Source of the DNA: an uncultured Eubacteriales bacterium | GTDB lineage: Bacteria; Bacillota; Clostridia; Oscillospirales; Oscillospiraceae | Assembly (NCBI GenBank): GCA_902465435.1 | Contig: CABQNH010000005.1 | Location: 1-64,000 of the forward strand | DNA length: 64,000 nucleotides | Direction: 5' to 3' | Shown: piece after piece, positions 51,375-59,795 of the stretch | Layout of the letters: every line of letters begins with the position of its first letter | Numbering within the stretch: the first letter of the stretch is position 1 | Notes under the pieces: generated by a model | Databases searched by the model: none | What the model was told of the DNA's origin: nothing | What the model saw: the letters and a program-made list of their open reading frames with translations, nothing else | Position numbers and translations under genes: made by a program

Positions 51375-52541
51375 TTACAAAATTTCCTTGACAAGGCTCT
51401 TGCCTTCCGTCGAAAGCTTAACATCCAGCAGCTCGCAGATTGTCGCGGCAATCGTGCCGAAGCAATCGCGCGTACCAAGATTGCCCGGCTTGACCTGCTG
51501 GCCGAGGATCACGAGCGGCACATACTCTCTCGTGTGGTCGGTCGTTCTGAGGTAAGCAGGGTCGCAGCCGTGGTCGGCGGTAATCATAACAAGATCGTCT
51601 TTTCCCATCTTCTCCATGAATTTGGGAAGCCAGGTGTCGAACTCCGTCAGCGCATTGGCGTAGCCGTCGATATTGCGGCGGTGGCCATAGAGCATGTCAA
51701 AGTCCACAAGGTTGATGAAGCACAGGCCGTGGAAATCGCGGTCGGCATAGCCCATCGTCTTGTTGAGGCCGTCGGCATTGCCCTTGGTGTAGATGAATTC
51801 CGTGTCGCCGTGACCAGCAAAAATATCGTGGATCTTGCCGACGGCGATGGAGTCCAGTCCCTTCTTGGAGATGGCGTCGAGCATAGTTTCCTTCGGCGGC
51901 TCAAGCGAGAAGTCATGCCGGTTTGCCGTGCGGGTAAAGCCGTCCTTCTCATTGCCGATGAACGGGCGGGCGATTACGCGGCCGACGCCGTGCTTGCCGG
52001 TGAGGATCTTTCTTGCAATGCGGCAGTATTCATACAGCTTTTCGGGCGGGACGATATCCTCGTGCGCCGCGATCTGGAATACGGAGTCGGCGGAGGTATA
52101 AACGATCAGGTCGCCCGTGCGCATATGTTCTGCGCCGTACTTGGCAATGACCTCCGTGCCGGACCAGGGCGCATTGGCCAGAACGCCGCGGCCGGTCTGC
52201 TCGCGGAAGGGCTTCAAGACCTCCTCCGGGAAGCCGTTGGGATAGGTCGGCAGCGGATTCGGCGATACGACGCCCGCGATCTCCCAGTGGCCGATCGTGG
52301 TGTCCTTTCCGGCGGACAGCTCCTTCAGGCGGCAGACTGCGCCGTTGGGGTTTGCCTCCTTCGGCAGGTAGTCCACGCCGTCCATATTGCCGAGACCGGC
52401 CTTGAGCAGATGCGGGACGGAGAACTTCTTTGAGGTGGAGCAGCTTTTCAGCGTGTTGACGCCGAAATCGCCGAAGGACGCCGCATCCGGCATTTCGCCG
52501 ACGCCGCAGGAATCAAGGACAAACAAGAAAATGCGTTTCAT
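51375..52541 (-). CDS. deoB: Phosphopentomutase
   Basis: A 388-residue alkaline-phosphatase-fold enzyme interconverting (deoxy)ribose 1- and 5-phosphates. N-terminal metal motif FLFVLDSCGVGEMPDA, GKDTTIGHWEIAG holding the active Thr, NLVDFDMLYGHRR and ITADHGCDPA/TDHTREYVP complete the two-metal site. ATG 52541 is the true start; an upstream in-frame extension to 52646 runs through the intergenic hairpins. It links DeoD products to the pentose pathway. Confidence 0.96.
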   Translation of the reverse strand: MKRIFLFVLDSCGVGEMPDAASFGDFGVNTLKSCSTSKKFSVPHLLKAGLGNMDGVDYLPKEANPNGAVCRLKELSAGKDTTIGHWEIAGVVSPNPLPTYPNGFPEEVLKPFREQTGRGVLANAPWSGTEVIAKYGAEHMRTGDLIVYTSADSVFQIAAHEDIVPPEKLYEYCRIARKILTGKHGVGRVIARPFIGNEKDGFTRTANRHDFSLEPPKETMLDAISKKGLDSIAVGKIHDIFAGHGDTEFIYTKGNADGLNKTMGYADRDFHGLCFINLVDFDMLYGHRRNIDGYANALTEFDTWLPKFMEKMGKDDLVMITADHGCDPAYLRTTDHTREYVPLVILGQQVKPGNLGTRDCFGTIAATICELLDVKLSTEGKSLVKEIL

Positions 52542-52603
52542 GATATAGGGATCTCCTTTCGATGGTGATAACCCCATCGCGCCATACGGCCGTATTGGGG
52601 CAA

Positions 52604-52630
52604 TTGCCGCAATCCTTTCGATTGCGGCAA
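52604..52630 (-). promoter_or_regulatory. Hairpin between deoD and deoB
   Basis: An 11-bp perfect stem (TTGCCGCAATC, 52604-52614, with 52620-52630) and 5-nt loop without a T-run; probably an mRNA stability or partial termination element. Confidence 0.5.
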
Positions 52631-52645
52631 ATTGACAGGCAAACA

Positions 52646-53386
52646 TTACTTTTCAAGCTTGAGGGCGGTCTCCAGAGCAATGCCCATCATCTCGGTGAAC
52701 GAGGTCTGACGCTCGGAAGCGGGCAGAGACTCGCCGGTCAGCATATGGTCGGACACGGTGCAGAGACACAGTGCGTTCTTCCCGGCGCGCGCCGCGTTCA
52801 TGTAAAGGCCGGCGGCCTCCATCTCGCAGGCCATAACGCCCATGCGGATCCACGCGGGAACCGTCTGCAGAACCTCCGGCACGCCGTCGTCGTCATTATA
52901 GAAGTTGTCGGTGGACAGAACGTTGCCGACATGGAAGGTCGCGCCCGCCTCGCGGCAGGACTTCACGGCGGCGTCGAGCATCTCAAAGGAAGCGATCGGC
53001 GCGAAGGTGCCGTTCAGGTGGAACTGGTGTGCAAAGTTCGAGTCGGTGCAGGCGCCCTCGGCAACCAGAATGTCGCGGACATGGATATTGGGGTTGATGG
53101 AGCCGGCGGAGCCGATGCGCATGATATTGCGGACGCCGTAGGCATTGTACAGCTCATAGGAATAGATGCCGATTGAGGGAATGCCCATGCCGGAGGCCAT
53201 GACGGAAATCTTCATGCCCTTGTAGTAGCCGGTATAGCCCTGCACGCCGCGCACGTTATTGACAAGGCGGATGTTTTCCAAAAAGTTCTCTGCAATAAAC
53301 TTGGAGCGCAGCGGATCGCCCGGCATCAGCACGGTCTGGCCGAAATCATCGGGTGTCGCGTTGATATGAGGAGTCGGATAGTTCAT
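52646..53386 (-). CDS. deoD: DeoD-type purine-nucleoside phosphorylase
   Basis: A 246-residue hexameric-type nucleoside phosphorylase. Phosphate-binding VLMPGDPLRSKFIAE, SGMGIPSIGIYSYEL, RIGSAGSIN and the purine/ribose site MACEMEAAGLY with catalytic Asp in CTVSDHM are intact. It phosphorolyses purine nucleosides to base plus (deoxy)ribose 1-phosphate, the DeoB substrate. It begins 33 bp after tdk. Confidence 0.95.
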   Translation of the reverse strand: MNYPTPHINATPDDFGQTVLMPGDPLRSKFIAENFLENIRLVNNVRGVQGYTGYYKGMKISVMASGMGIPSIGIYSYELYNAYGVRNIMRIGSAGSINPNIHVRDILVAEGACTDSNFAHQFHLNGTFAPIASFEMLDAAVKSCREAGATFHVGNVLSTDNFYNDDDGVPEVLQTVPAWIRMGVMACEMEAAGLYMNAARAGKNALCLCTVSDHMLTGESLPASERQTSFTEMMGIALETALKLEK

Positions 53387-53419
53387 AATGGTTCCCCTTT
53401 CAAATATTGAAATACAAAA

Positions 53420-54004
53420 TTATTTTACCTTCCGGTGCTCACGGATATTGCGGATCCAGCACCTGTGGCACATTGCGGTATAGCAGTCGTTTCCGCCGAG
53501 CAGAAGCTGCGCGCCGTCCGTCACGACGTAGCCATCTGTGTCGATGCGGGCGTTGACGGTCGCCTTTCGGCCGCAGTCGCACATGGTTTTGATCTCCGTG
53601 ATCGTATCGGCGATCTCAAACAGGCGGCGGCTGCCGTCAAACAGGTGCGCCGTAAAGTCCGTCCGAAGGCCGAAGCAAAGGATCGGGATATCATGCTCGT
53701 CCACAATACGGCGCAGCTGATCGATCTGCTCCGCCGTCATGAACTGGCATTCATCGACAATGATGACGTCCACCTTGTCCCGATTTTCATAGAGCGAGAC
53801 AAGATCCGCCTGCGGAGAAACGACCTCGGCGGGTGCCTCCAAGCCGATGCGGCTGCGCAGAATGATCGCGCCGTCGCGCTGATCTGCGGAAGGCTTGATC
53901 AGCCAGACGCGCAGGTTGTTTTCTTCATAATTATATTTTGTGATGAGCGCCTGCGCCGTCTTGGACGAACCCATCGCGCCATATTTGAAGTACAGCTTTG
54001 CCAT
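53420..54004 (-). CDS. tdk: Thymidine kinase
   Basis: A 194-residue type II thymidine kinase. The P-loop is YGAMGSSKTA (8-17), Walker B VIIVDECQFM, the lasso/thymidine region FGLRTDFTAHLFDGS, and a structural zinc site CDCGRKA...CHRCW. It makes dTMP from thymidine and heads the nucleoside salvage run, with its own promoter at 54037. Confidence 0.96.
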   Translation of the reverse strand: MAKLYFKYGAMGSSKTAQALITKYNYEENNLRVWLIKPSADQRDGAIILRSRIGLEAPAEVVSPQADLVSLYENRDKVDVIIVDECQFMTAEQIDQLRRIVDEHDIPILCFGLRTDFTAHLFDGSRRLFEIADTITEIKTMCDCGRKATVNARIDTDGYVVTDGAQLLLGGNDCYTAMCHRCWIRNIREHRKVK

Positions 54005-54036
54005 TGCGATACCTCCGCATTCTGACTTGGGATTTT

Positions 54037-54065
54037 ATTATATAAGATTTTTTTGTTTTCTGCAA
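54037..54065 (-). promoter_or_regulatory. Promoter of tdk and the salvage operon
   Basis: TTGCAG (54065-54060), 17 bp, TATAAT (54042-54037) on the minus strand, about 33 bp before the tdk start. Confidence 0.78.
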
Positions 54066-54167
54066 CCAAAACTATTTTTGGAACGGGAAAAAGCAAAAAT
54101 TTGTTGCTTTGCAACAGATTTCGCGGCAAATTTTTTGCAAAAACGACCACGCAGACGCGGATTTTCT

Positions 54168-54196
54168 TTGACAATCCGTCCAGAACGGCGTATACT
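54168..54196 (+). promoter_or_regulatory. Promoter of the His-rich protein gene
   Basis: TTGACA (54168-54173), 17 bp, TATACT (54191-54196), about 48 bp before the start at 54244. Confidence 0.85.
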
Positions 54197-54243
54197 AAGA
54201 AAAAATATGTCTCGGCCCCAGCCGATCTGAGAGGAGCTTCCTT

Positions 54244-54582
54244 ATGCATTTTGAGCACGAGCACGACCACGAGCATACCCACGAGCACACGCATGACGGC
54301 GTGACGCATACGCATGCGCACACCCACGAGCATCCCCATGACCATGCGCATTGCCAATCCGATTGCTCCGCCTGCGGCGGCTGCAGCCCGATGGATGAGC
54401 TGAAGGCTATGATGAAATACATGGTCGGCCACAATGCCGCCCACGCACGCGAGCTGGCGGAGCTGGCAAAGCAGCTGGATGATGCCGGAAACAAGACCGC
54501 CTATGAGCAGGTCATGCTGGCCGTCTCCGATTTTGAGAAGGGCAATCTGCGGCTCTCGACCGTTTTGGCCTCGATGGAATAA
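54244..54582 (+). CDS. Histidine-rich putative metal-binding protein
   Basis: A 112-residue protein in two parts. Residues 1-36 contain 16 histidines alternating with Asp, Glu and Thr, followed by four cysteines (Cys37, Cys41, Cys44, Cys47; CQSDCSACGGC). Residues 48-112 form a predicted helical domain (MDELKAMMKYMVGHNAAHARELAELAKQLDDAG). The His tract suggests nickel, cobalt or zinc binding, as in HypB or SlyD tails, but no known enzymatic domain is present. It has its own promoter and a GAGGAG ribosome site. Proximity to an Opp/Nik-type importer and presence of CODH/ACS in the window make nickel storage or delivery plausible. Confidence 0.75.
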   Translation: MHFEHEHDHEHTHEHTHDGVTHTHAHTHEHPHDHAHCQSDCSACGGCSPMDELKAMMKYMVGHNAAHARELAELAKQLDDAGNKTAYEQVMLAVSDFEKGNLRLSTVLASME

Positions 54583-54758
54583 CGCCGCATCCCGCTTTTC
54601 CTGTTTAGGGGGGCCCAAAGCAGAAGGTCTCTGCAGGAGCCGTTTTGCTTTTCAAAAATCGCCTTTGCAGTTTCCCGGCGGCGCGCACTGTCCGATTGCT
54701 CGAACGGCACGGGGCTCTGCCGCAAAATAATAAAATACGCTTTCTAAAAGGGAAATAT
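54583..54758. other. Intergenic region without identified gene
   Basis: The start of the roughly 610-bp gap between the His-rich gene and the transporter operon. I see no gene or regulatory motif in this part; hairpins follow from 54759. Confidence 0.4.
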
Positions 54759-54797
54759 AGCGGCAGGAGTCACAACGTCATTGTGATTCCTGCCGCT
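54759..54797 (+). terminator. Long intergenic hairpin (17-bp stem)
   Basis: AGCGGCAGGAGTCACAA (54759-54775), loop CGTCA, TTGTGATTCCTGCCGCT (54781-54797): 17 bp with one G-T pair, followed by AAAACACTATTTT. Likely terminates the His-rich gene transcript, though 177 bp after its stop. The GGAGTC/GATTCC core recalls hairpin X1 of the repeat at 171-205. Confidence 0.55.
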
Positions 54798-55027
54798 AAA
54801 ACACTATTTTGAACAGATTGCTTTGCAGCACTGCGCTTTTTCATGTGTCCATTTCTCTTTTGGAATTTCAAGCAGTCGGCACTTGCACTTACCGTTTTTT
54901 TACTTCCTTTTAGGGCGCTCTCGGCTGTTCGCTGACGCCGCGCCAAGGCGCATTTTGTCCCATTTCGCGGAAAAACATCCCCCCGGGGGGCTTGCGCGCA
55001 CAAAGTGCGGTATGCTTTAATAAACGC

Positions 55028-55191
55028 AGCCGGAGCGCCCGGCTTTTTTCGCGAAAAATGCACATTGACAGTCTGTGTCCCCGGTCTGTCTGGCCACAGG
55101 CCGGGGACGGCGCCCAATCAAACCGCAAAAGAAGGACAGGCGCTTTTGTATTATACGCCTGCCTGTCCGAAAAGGAAAGGAAAAATAGGAT
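55028..55191 (+). promoter_or_regulatory. Structured leader of the Opp/Nik-type operon
   Basis: Three successive hairpins precede the binding-protein gene: GCCGG/CCGGC then TTTTTT (55029-55049, a terminator form), a long stem from GTCCCCGG to CCGGGGAC (about 55076-55107), and GGACAGG/CCTGTCC (about 55135-55168). The order terminator-stem-stem suggests attenuation or a ligand-binding leader. It does not match a riboswitch consensus I recognise. Confidence 0.4.
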
Positions 55192-55192
55192 C

Positions 55193-56737
55193 ATGATGAA
55201 AAAAACTGCACTTCTGCTGCTGGCGCTGACGCTTCTGCTGTCGCTTGCCGCCTGCGGCAAAAACGACACGGCCGGAGACTCCGGTACGACGCTGGTCTAC
55301 GGCTCGGCCGACTACACCCGAATCAATCCCGCCATGGACGAGCATTGCGAGATCAATCTGCTGCTCTTCAACGGACTGACCGCACACGATGAAAACAACC
55401 AGATCGTCCCCGGCCTTGCCGAGCGCTGGGACTATGACGAGGAAGGCTGCACCTACACCTTCTATCTGCGCGACGGTATCAAGTGGCACGACGGCGAGCC
55501 GTTCACGGCCGCAGACGTCAAGTTCACCATTGAGGCGATCATGGACCCCGAAAACGGCTCGGAGAATGCGCCGAACTACGAGGATGTGCAATCCATCACC
55601 GCACTGGACGAGCACACCATCCGCTTCCAGCTTGCCGCGCCGAACGTCGCCTTTCTGGAATACATGACCATGGCGATCCTGCCGCAGCACCTGCTTGAAG
55701 GCGAGAACATGCAGGAATCCGCCTTCTTCCGTGCGCCCGTCGGCACGGGGCCTTACCGGCTCGAGAGCTGGGATGTCGGCCAGTCCATCGTACTGGTCAA
55801 AAACGAGGATTACTATCTCGGCGCGCCCAAAATCGACCGGGTGATTTTTAAAATCGTAACGGACGATAACGCGCAGGCCGTTCAGCTTGCGAACGGCGAG
55901 CTGGATCTTGTGCTGCTCGACCCGAAAAACGCAAAAGGCTTTTCCGGCAAGAGCGGCTACACCTGCTACGATATGACCACCGCCGACTACCGCGGCATTC
56001 TGTTCAATTTCTGGAACGACTATTGGACAGAGAATCGCGATCTGATCCCCGCGGTCTGCTATGCCATTGACCGGCAGGCAATCATCGACGCCGTCCTGTT
56101 AGGGCAGGGTATGCCGGCCTACAGCCCGCTCCAGCGAAACGAATACTGCTGCGAGGCGATCGAGCACTACGACTACAGCCCGGAAAAGGCAAGAGCCGTT
56201 CTGGAAAATGCCGGCTGCACCATGGGCGAAAACGGCTATTATACGCGAAACGGCGAGGAAATCGGCTTTGTGATCAGCGTCATGTCCGGCGAGCAGGATC
56301 GTATTGATATCGCGCAGGCTGCTGCACAGCAGCTTTGCGAGGTCGGCATTCACTGCACGGTAGAGATTCCGGCGCAGATGGACTGGGGCGGCCAGATGGC
56401 CTGCCTGATCGGCTGGGGCAGCCCCTTCGACGCAGATGACCATACCTATAAGGTATTCGGCACGGACAAGGGGGCAAACTATTCGGGCTATTCCAACGAG
56501 AAGGTTGACGAGGCCTTAACGCTTGCCCGCCAGACCTCCGACTCCGAGGCGCGGCGCGATGCCTATGCACGCTTCCAGCAGGCGCTTGCGGAGGATCCCG
56601 CCTATGCCTTCATCTGCTATATTGACGCAAACTATGTGGCAAAATCTACGATCCACGGCATTTCCGCCGATACGGTGCTTGGGCATCACGGCGTCGGCAT
56701 CTTCTGGAACATTCAGGACTGGACGATAGAGGACTGA
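55193..56737 (+). CDS. Peptide/nickel-type ABC transporter substrate-binding lipoprotein
   Basis: A 514-residue family-5 extracellular solute-binding protein (OppA/DppA/NikA). Signal peptide MMKKTALLLLALTLLLSLAAC with lipid anchor Cys21; GLAERWDYDEEGCTYTFYLRDGIKWHDGEPFTAADVKFTIEAI is the family signature. The family binds peptides, nickel chelates or sugars; ligand cannot be told from sequence. ATG 55193 and ATG 55196 are both possible. It is the first gene of a complete five-gene importer. Confidence 0.93.
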   Translation: MMKKTALLLLALTLLLSLAACGKNDTAGDSGTTLVYGSADYTRINPAMDEHCEINLLLFNGLTAHDENNQIVPGLAERWDYDEEGCTYTFYLRDGIKWHDGEPFTAADVKFTIEAIMDPENGSENAPNYEDVQSITALDEHTIRFQLAAPNVAFLEYMTMAILPQHLLEGENMQESAFFRAPVGTGPYRLESWDVGQSIVLVKNEDYYLGAPKIDRVIFKIVTDDNAQAVQLANGELDLVLLDPKNAKGFSGKSGYTCYDMTTADYRGILFNFWNDYWTENRDLIPAVCYAIDRQAIIDAVLLGQGMPAYSPLQRNEYCCEAIEHYDYSPEKARAVLENAGCTMGENGYYTRNGEEIGFVISVMSGEQDRIDIAQAAAQQLCEVGIHCTVEIPAQMDWGGQMACLIGWGSPFDADDHTYKVFGTDKGANYSGYSNEKVDEALTLARQTSDSEARRDAYARFQQALAEDPAYAFICYIDANYVAKSTIHGISADTVLGHHGVGIFWNIQDWTIED

Positions 56738-56891
56738 CATATTCCTGACGAAATCGGCAGATGTGAATTGCGATTGGAACGCAGAATCCGCAAAAAACGA
56801 CTTCCCATCTTGACAGATATAAAGTCGATCGACCGGTCGGCTTGACTGTCCTGCGAATGCCGCAGCAAAAAAGCAGGAAAGGAGCGCACGC

Positions 56892-57905
56892 ATGGCCGCA
56901 CTGTTAGAGGTTAAAAACTTATCCGTCAGCTTTTTTACGCCCATGGGCGAGGTGCAGGCGGTGCGCGACGTCAGCATTTCTCTGGAGGCGGGAGAAATTC
57001 TCGCCGTTGTCGGCGAATCCGGCTGCGGAAAAAGCGCGCTCTGCAAAAGCATCCTGCGGCTGCTGCCGCCCTCGGCGCGCCGAAAGAGCGGCCGCATTTT
57101 CGTTGAAGGCCGCGACATCACAGACTGCCCTGAGCGGCAGATGCGGCAGCTTCGCGGCAGCCTGTTCTCCTTTGTGCCGCAGGACCCCATGACCGCGCTT
57201 GACCCGGCCATGCCCGTCGGCGCGCAGATTGCCGAGGCGATCACCGCGCACGAGCGCGGCCTCTCCTGCCGCGCCGTGCGGGCACGCATCTGCGAGCTTT
57301 TGACGCTCGTCGGCATCGACCGTCCGGAGGAACGCAGCAGGCAGTACCCCCACCAGCTTTCCGGCGGGATGCGCCAGCGCTGCGTTATGGCTGTCGCTCT
57401 GGCCGGTCGGCCGCGCATTCTCTTTGCCGACGAGCCGACCACAGCGCTTGATGTGACGATTCAGGCGCAGATTCTGGAGCTTCTGCGCCAGATCCGGCAG
57501 GAGCTGGGCACGGCAAGCGTACTCGTCACGCACGACCTCGGCGCAGTCGCGCGGGTGGCCGACCGTGTTGCAGTCATGTACGCCGGGAAAATCGTGGAAA
57601 TCGGCACGGCGGAGGAAATCTTCTACGATCCGCGGCACCCCTACACATGGGCGCTGCTGCGCTCGCTTCCGGCACGCGCGCATGGCCAAAAAACGCTTCC
57701 GACCATTCCCGGTATGCCGCCGACGCTGCTCTCTCCGCCAAAAGGAGACGCCTTTGCCTGCCGCAACGAATACGCGCTTGCGATCGACTATCAAACGCCG
57801 CCGCCGATGTTCCGCGTCAGCGACACGCACTATGCCGCGACGTGGCTGCTCGATCCGCGCGCGCCGAAAATCACGCCGCCCGGAGGGACTTTTCATGGAA
57901 TCTGA
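56892..57905 (+). CDS. Peptide/nickel ABC transporter ATP-binding protein (DppD/NikD type)
   Basis: A 337-residue ATPase: Walker A GESGCGKSALCKSILRLLP, Q-loop SFVPQDPMTALDP, signature LSGGMRQRCVMAVALAGRPRILFADEPTTALDVTIQAQI and an oligopeptide-transporter C-terminal domain (HPYTWALLRSLP). It pairs with the ATPase at 57895, which overlaps its 3' end by 11 bp. The 154-bp gap before it contains a weak hairpin at about 56823 and sequence faintly like the spacer/box A of the composite repeat. Confidence 0.94.
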   Translation: MAALLEVKNLSVSFFTPMGEVQAVRDVSISLEAGEILAVVGESGCGKSALCKSILRLLPPSARRKSGRIFVEGRDITDCPERQMRQLRGSLFSFVPQDPMTALDPAMPVGAQIAEAITAHERGLSCRAVRARICELLTLVGIDRPEERSRQYPHQLSGGMRQRCVMAVALAGRPRILFADEPTTALDVTIQAQILELLRQIRQELGTASVLVTHDLGAVARVADRVAVMYAGKIVEIGTAEEIFYDPRHPYTWALLRSLPARAHGQKTLPTIPGMPPTLLSPPKGDAFACRNEYALAIDYQTPPPMFRVSDTHYAATWLLDPRAPKITPPGGTFHGI

Positions 57906-58800
57906 CGAACTTCTCAGTCTGCGCCATGTGACGCACCGCTTTCCTGTGGGCAGAAGGCAGACCATCCTTGCACTGGATGACGTCTCCTTTTCGCTGCGGC
58001 AGGGCGAAATTTTCGGTCTGGTTGGCGAATCCGGCTCCGGAAAATCCACCGTGGCCCGCTGCGTCATGGGACTTTACCGTCCGGACAGCGGAAAAATTCT
58101 GTTTGACGGGATCGACCTGAGCGACCGTTCGGCCTGCCGCGCCAACCGCAAGCTGCTTACGACCGCCCGGCAGATGATCTTTCAGGATTCCGACTCCAGC
58201 CTGAACCCGCGGATGCGCGTCGTCGACCTCATCACGGAGCCGCTCAAGATCCACCGTATCACACCGCCGCGCGGAAGCTTCCGCGCCGAAGCGGAATTTC
58301 AGATGTATTACGTTGGGCTGGACGCGCAGTATCTTGACAAATACCCGCATGAGCTGTCCGGCGGTCAGCGCCAGCGCGTCGCGATCGCGCGCGCACTGAC
58401 GATGGAGCCGAAGCTCCTTGTGGCGGACGAGCCGATTGCCTCCCTCGACGTCTCCATTCAGGCGCAGATCGTCAATCTTTTCCGGCATCTGCAGCAGGAG
58501 CACGGCTTTTCCTTTCTGTTTATTGCGCACGACCTGTCCATGGTGGAATTCCTCTGCGACCGCGTCGGCGTAATGTATCGCGGCAGGCTGGTCGAGGTTG
58601 CGCCGACAAAGGCGCTGTTTGCAGACCCGCAGCACGCCTACACGCAAGCCCTTCTCTCTGCAATGCCCGTTGCCGACCCGCGCCGGGCGCGTGCACGCGT
58701 TCTGACGCCGCCCGCTCCGGTGCCGGAGCGGCTCGGCGGTCAGCTTACGGAGGTCGCGCCGCAGCACTTTGTACTTCAGGATGGGGGGACGGATTCATGA
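57895..58800 (+). CDS. Peptide/nickel ABC transporter ATP-binding protein (DppF/NikE type)
   Basis: A 301-residue ATPase with Walker A GESGSGKSTVARC, Q-loop MIFQDSDSSLNPRM, signature LSGGQRQRVAIARALTMEPKLLVADEPIASLDVSIQAQI and the C-terminal HAYTQALLSAMP motif. CGGAGGG precedes ATG 57895; the longer frame lies inside the previous gene. The stop overlaps the first permease start (ATGA). Confidence 0.94.
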   Translation: MESDELLSLRHVTHRFPVGRRQTILALDDVSFSLRQGEIFGLVGESGSGKSTVARCVMGLYRPDSGKILFDGIDLSDRSACRANRKLLTTARQMIFQDSDSSLNPRMRVVDLITEPLKIHRITPPRGSFRAEAEFQMYYVGLDAQYLDKYPHELSGGQRQRVAIARALTMEPKLLVADEPIASLDVSIQAQIVNLFRHLQQEHGFSFLFIAHDLSMVEFLCDRVGVMYRGRLVEVAPTKALFADPQHAYTQALLSAMPVADPRRARARVLTPPAPVPERLGGQLTEVAPQHFVLQDGGTDS

Positions 58801-59795
58801 AACGTGCACGCCGTTTCGGGAAGCAGCTTCTTGCTTTCTTCCTGAGCATTCTCCTTTTGTCCGTGCTCGTCTTTACCGTCTCCCGGCTTGCGCCGGGGGA
58901 TCCGCTCGTCTCTTATTACGGCGACCGCGTGGAGAAGATGTCGCCCGAGGAACGCGCATGGGCGCAGGAGCGGCTGGGGCTGAACGATTCGATCCCCACG
59001 CAGTATATCCGCTGGCTGCGCTGCGCGCTGCACGGCGACTTCGGCATCTCCTATAAATATAAGATGGACGCGGGCGCCGTCATTGTCAGCCGACTCGGCA
59101 ATACCCTGCTTCTCGGCGGGCTTGGCTTCCTGCTTCTTTTCTTTCTTTCCATTGGGCTGGGACTTCTCTGCGCACGGCGGGAGGACGGTTTGCTTGACCG
59201 CACGCTCTGCAAGCTTGGCGCGATCACCAGCTGCATTCCCGAGTTCTGGCTTTCGCTCCTGTTGATTCTGGTTTTCTCCGTTTCGCTGCGCTGGCTGCCC
59301 AGCTCCGGTGCTTACGCCGTCGGGAAGCAGCACGATCTGCTCGACCGCGCCGTGCATCTCATCCTGCCGCTGACCGTCGTTGTGCTCAGCCATCTCTGGT
59401 ACTATGCCTATCTGATCCGCAGCCGCATTCTGGAGGAGCTGAGCACCGACTATGTACTGCTGGCCAAAGCGAAGGGGCTATGCGGCCGGCGGATCCTGCT
59501 GCGCCACTGCCTGCGCAATGCTCTGCCCGCTTATCTGAGCATAATGGCAATTTCCGTGCCGCACATTCTCGGCGGGACCTATGTCGTGGAAGCGGTTTTC
59601 TCCTATCCCGGCATCGGCACGCTCGCCTATGAGAGTGCGCGCTATCAGGATTATAATCTTTTGATGCTTCTGAGCCTTCTGTCCGGCGCACTCGTGATCC
59701 TGTGCAATCTGCTCGCGCAGAGCCTCAGTAAGCGGCTCGACCCACGAATGCGCGGAGGGGAACGCGTACCGCGCTGGGAGGTGACGAAGCCATGA
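58797..59795 (+). CDS. Peptide/nickel ABC transporter permease (DppB/NikB type)
   Basis: A 332-residue permease of the BPD_transp_1 family with six membrane segments. The N-terminal LLLSVLVFTVSRLAPGDPL and the EAA coupling loop around YVLLAKAKGLCGRRILLRHCLRNAL are typical of DppB. Its stop overlaps the start of the second permease by 4 bp. Confidence 0.93.
   Translation: MKRARRFGKQLLAFFLSILLLSVLVFTVSRLAPGDPLVSYYGDRVEKMSPEERAWAQERLGLNDSIPTQYIRWLRCALHGDFGISYKYKMDAGAVIVSRLGNTLLLGGLGFLLLFFLSIGLGLLCARREDGLLDRTLCKLGAITSCIPEFWLSLLLILVFSVSLRWLPSSGAYAVGKQHDLLDRAVHLILPLTVVVLSHLWYYAYLIRSRILEELSTDYVLLAKAKGLCGRRILLRHCLRNALPAYLSIMAISVPHILGGTYVVEAVFSYPGIGTLAYESARYQDYNLLMLLSLLSGALVILCNLLAQSLSKRLDPRMRGGERVPRWEVTKP

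Noticed and set aside
55065..55070. TTGACA as -35 box for the Opp/Nik-type operon
   Set aside because: No acceptable -10 box at 16-18 bp; the sequence there is the GC-rich stem.
56790..56850. Degenerate box A upstream of the DppD-type gene
   Set aside because: TTCCCATCTTGACAGATATA resembles the spacer/box A junction, but the match is short and the following stem is only 7 bp.
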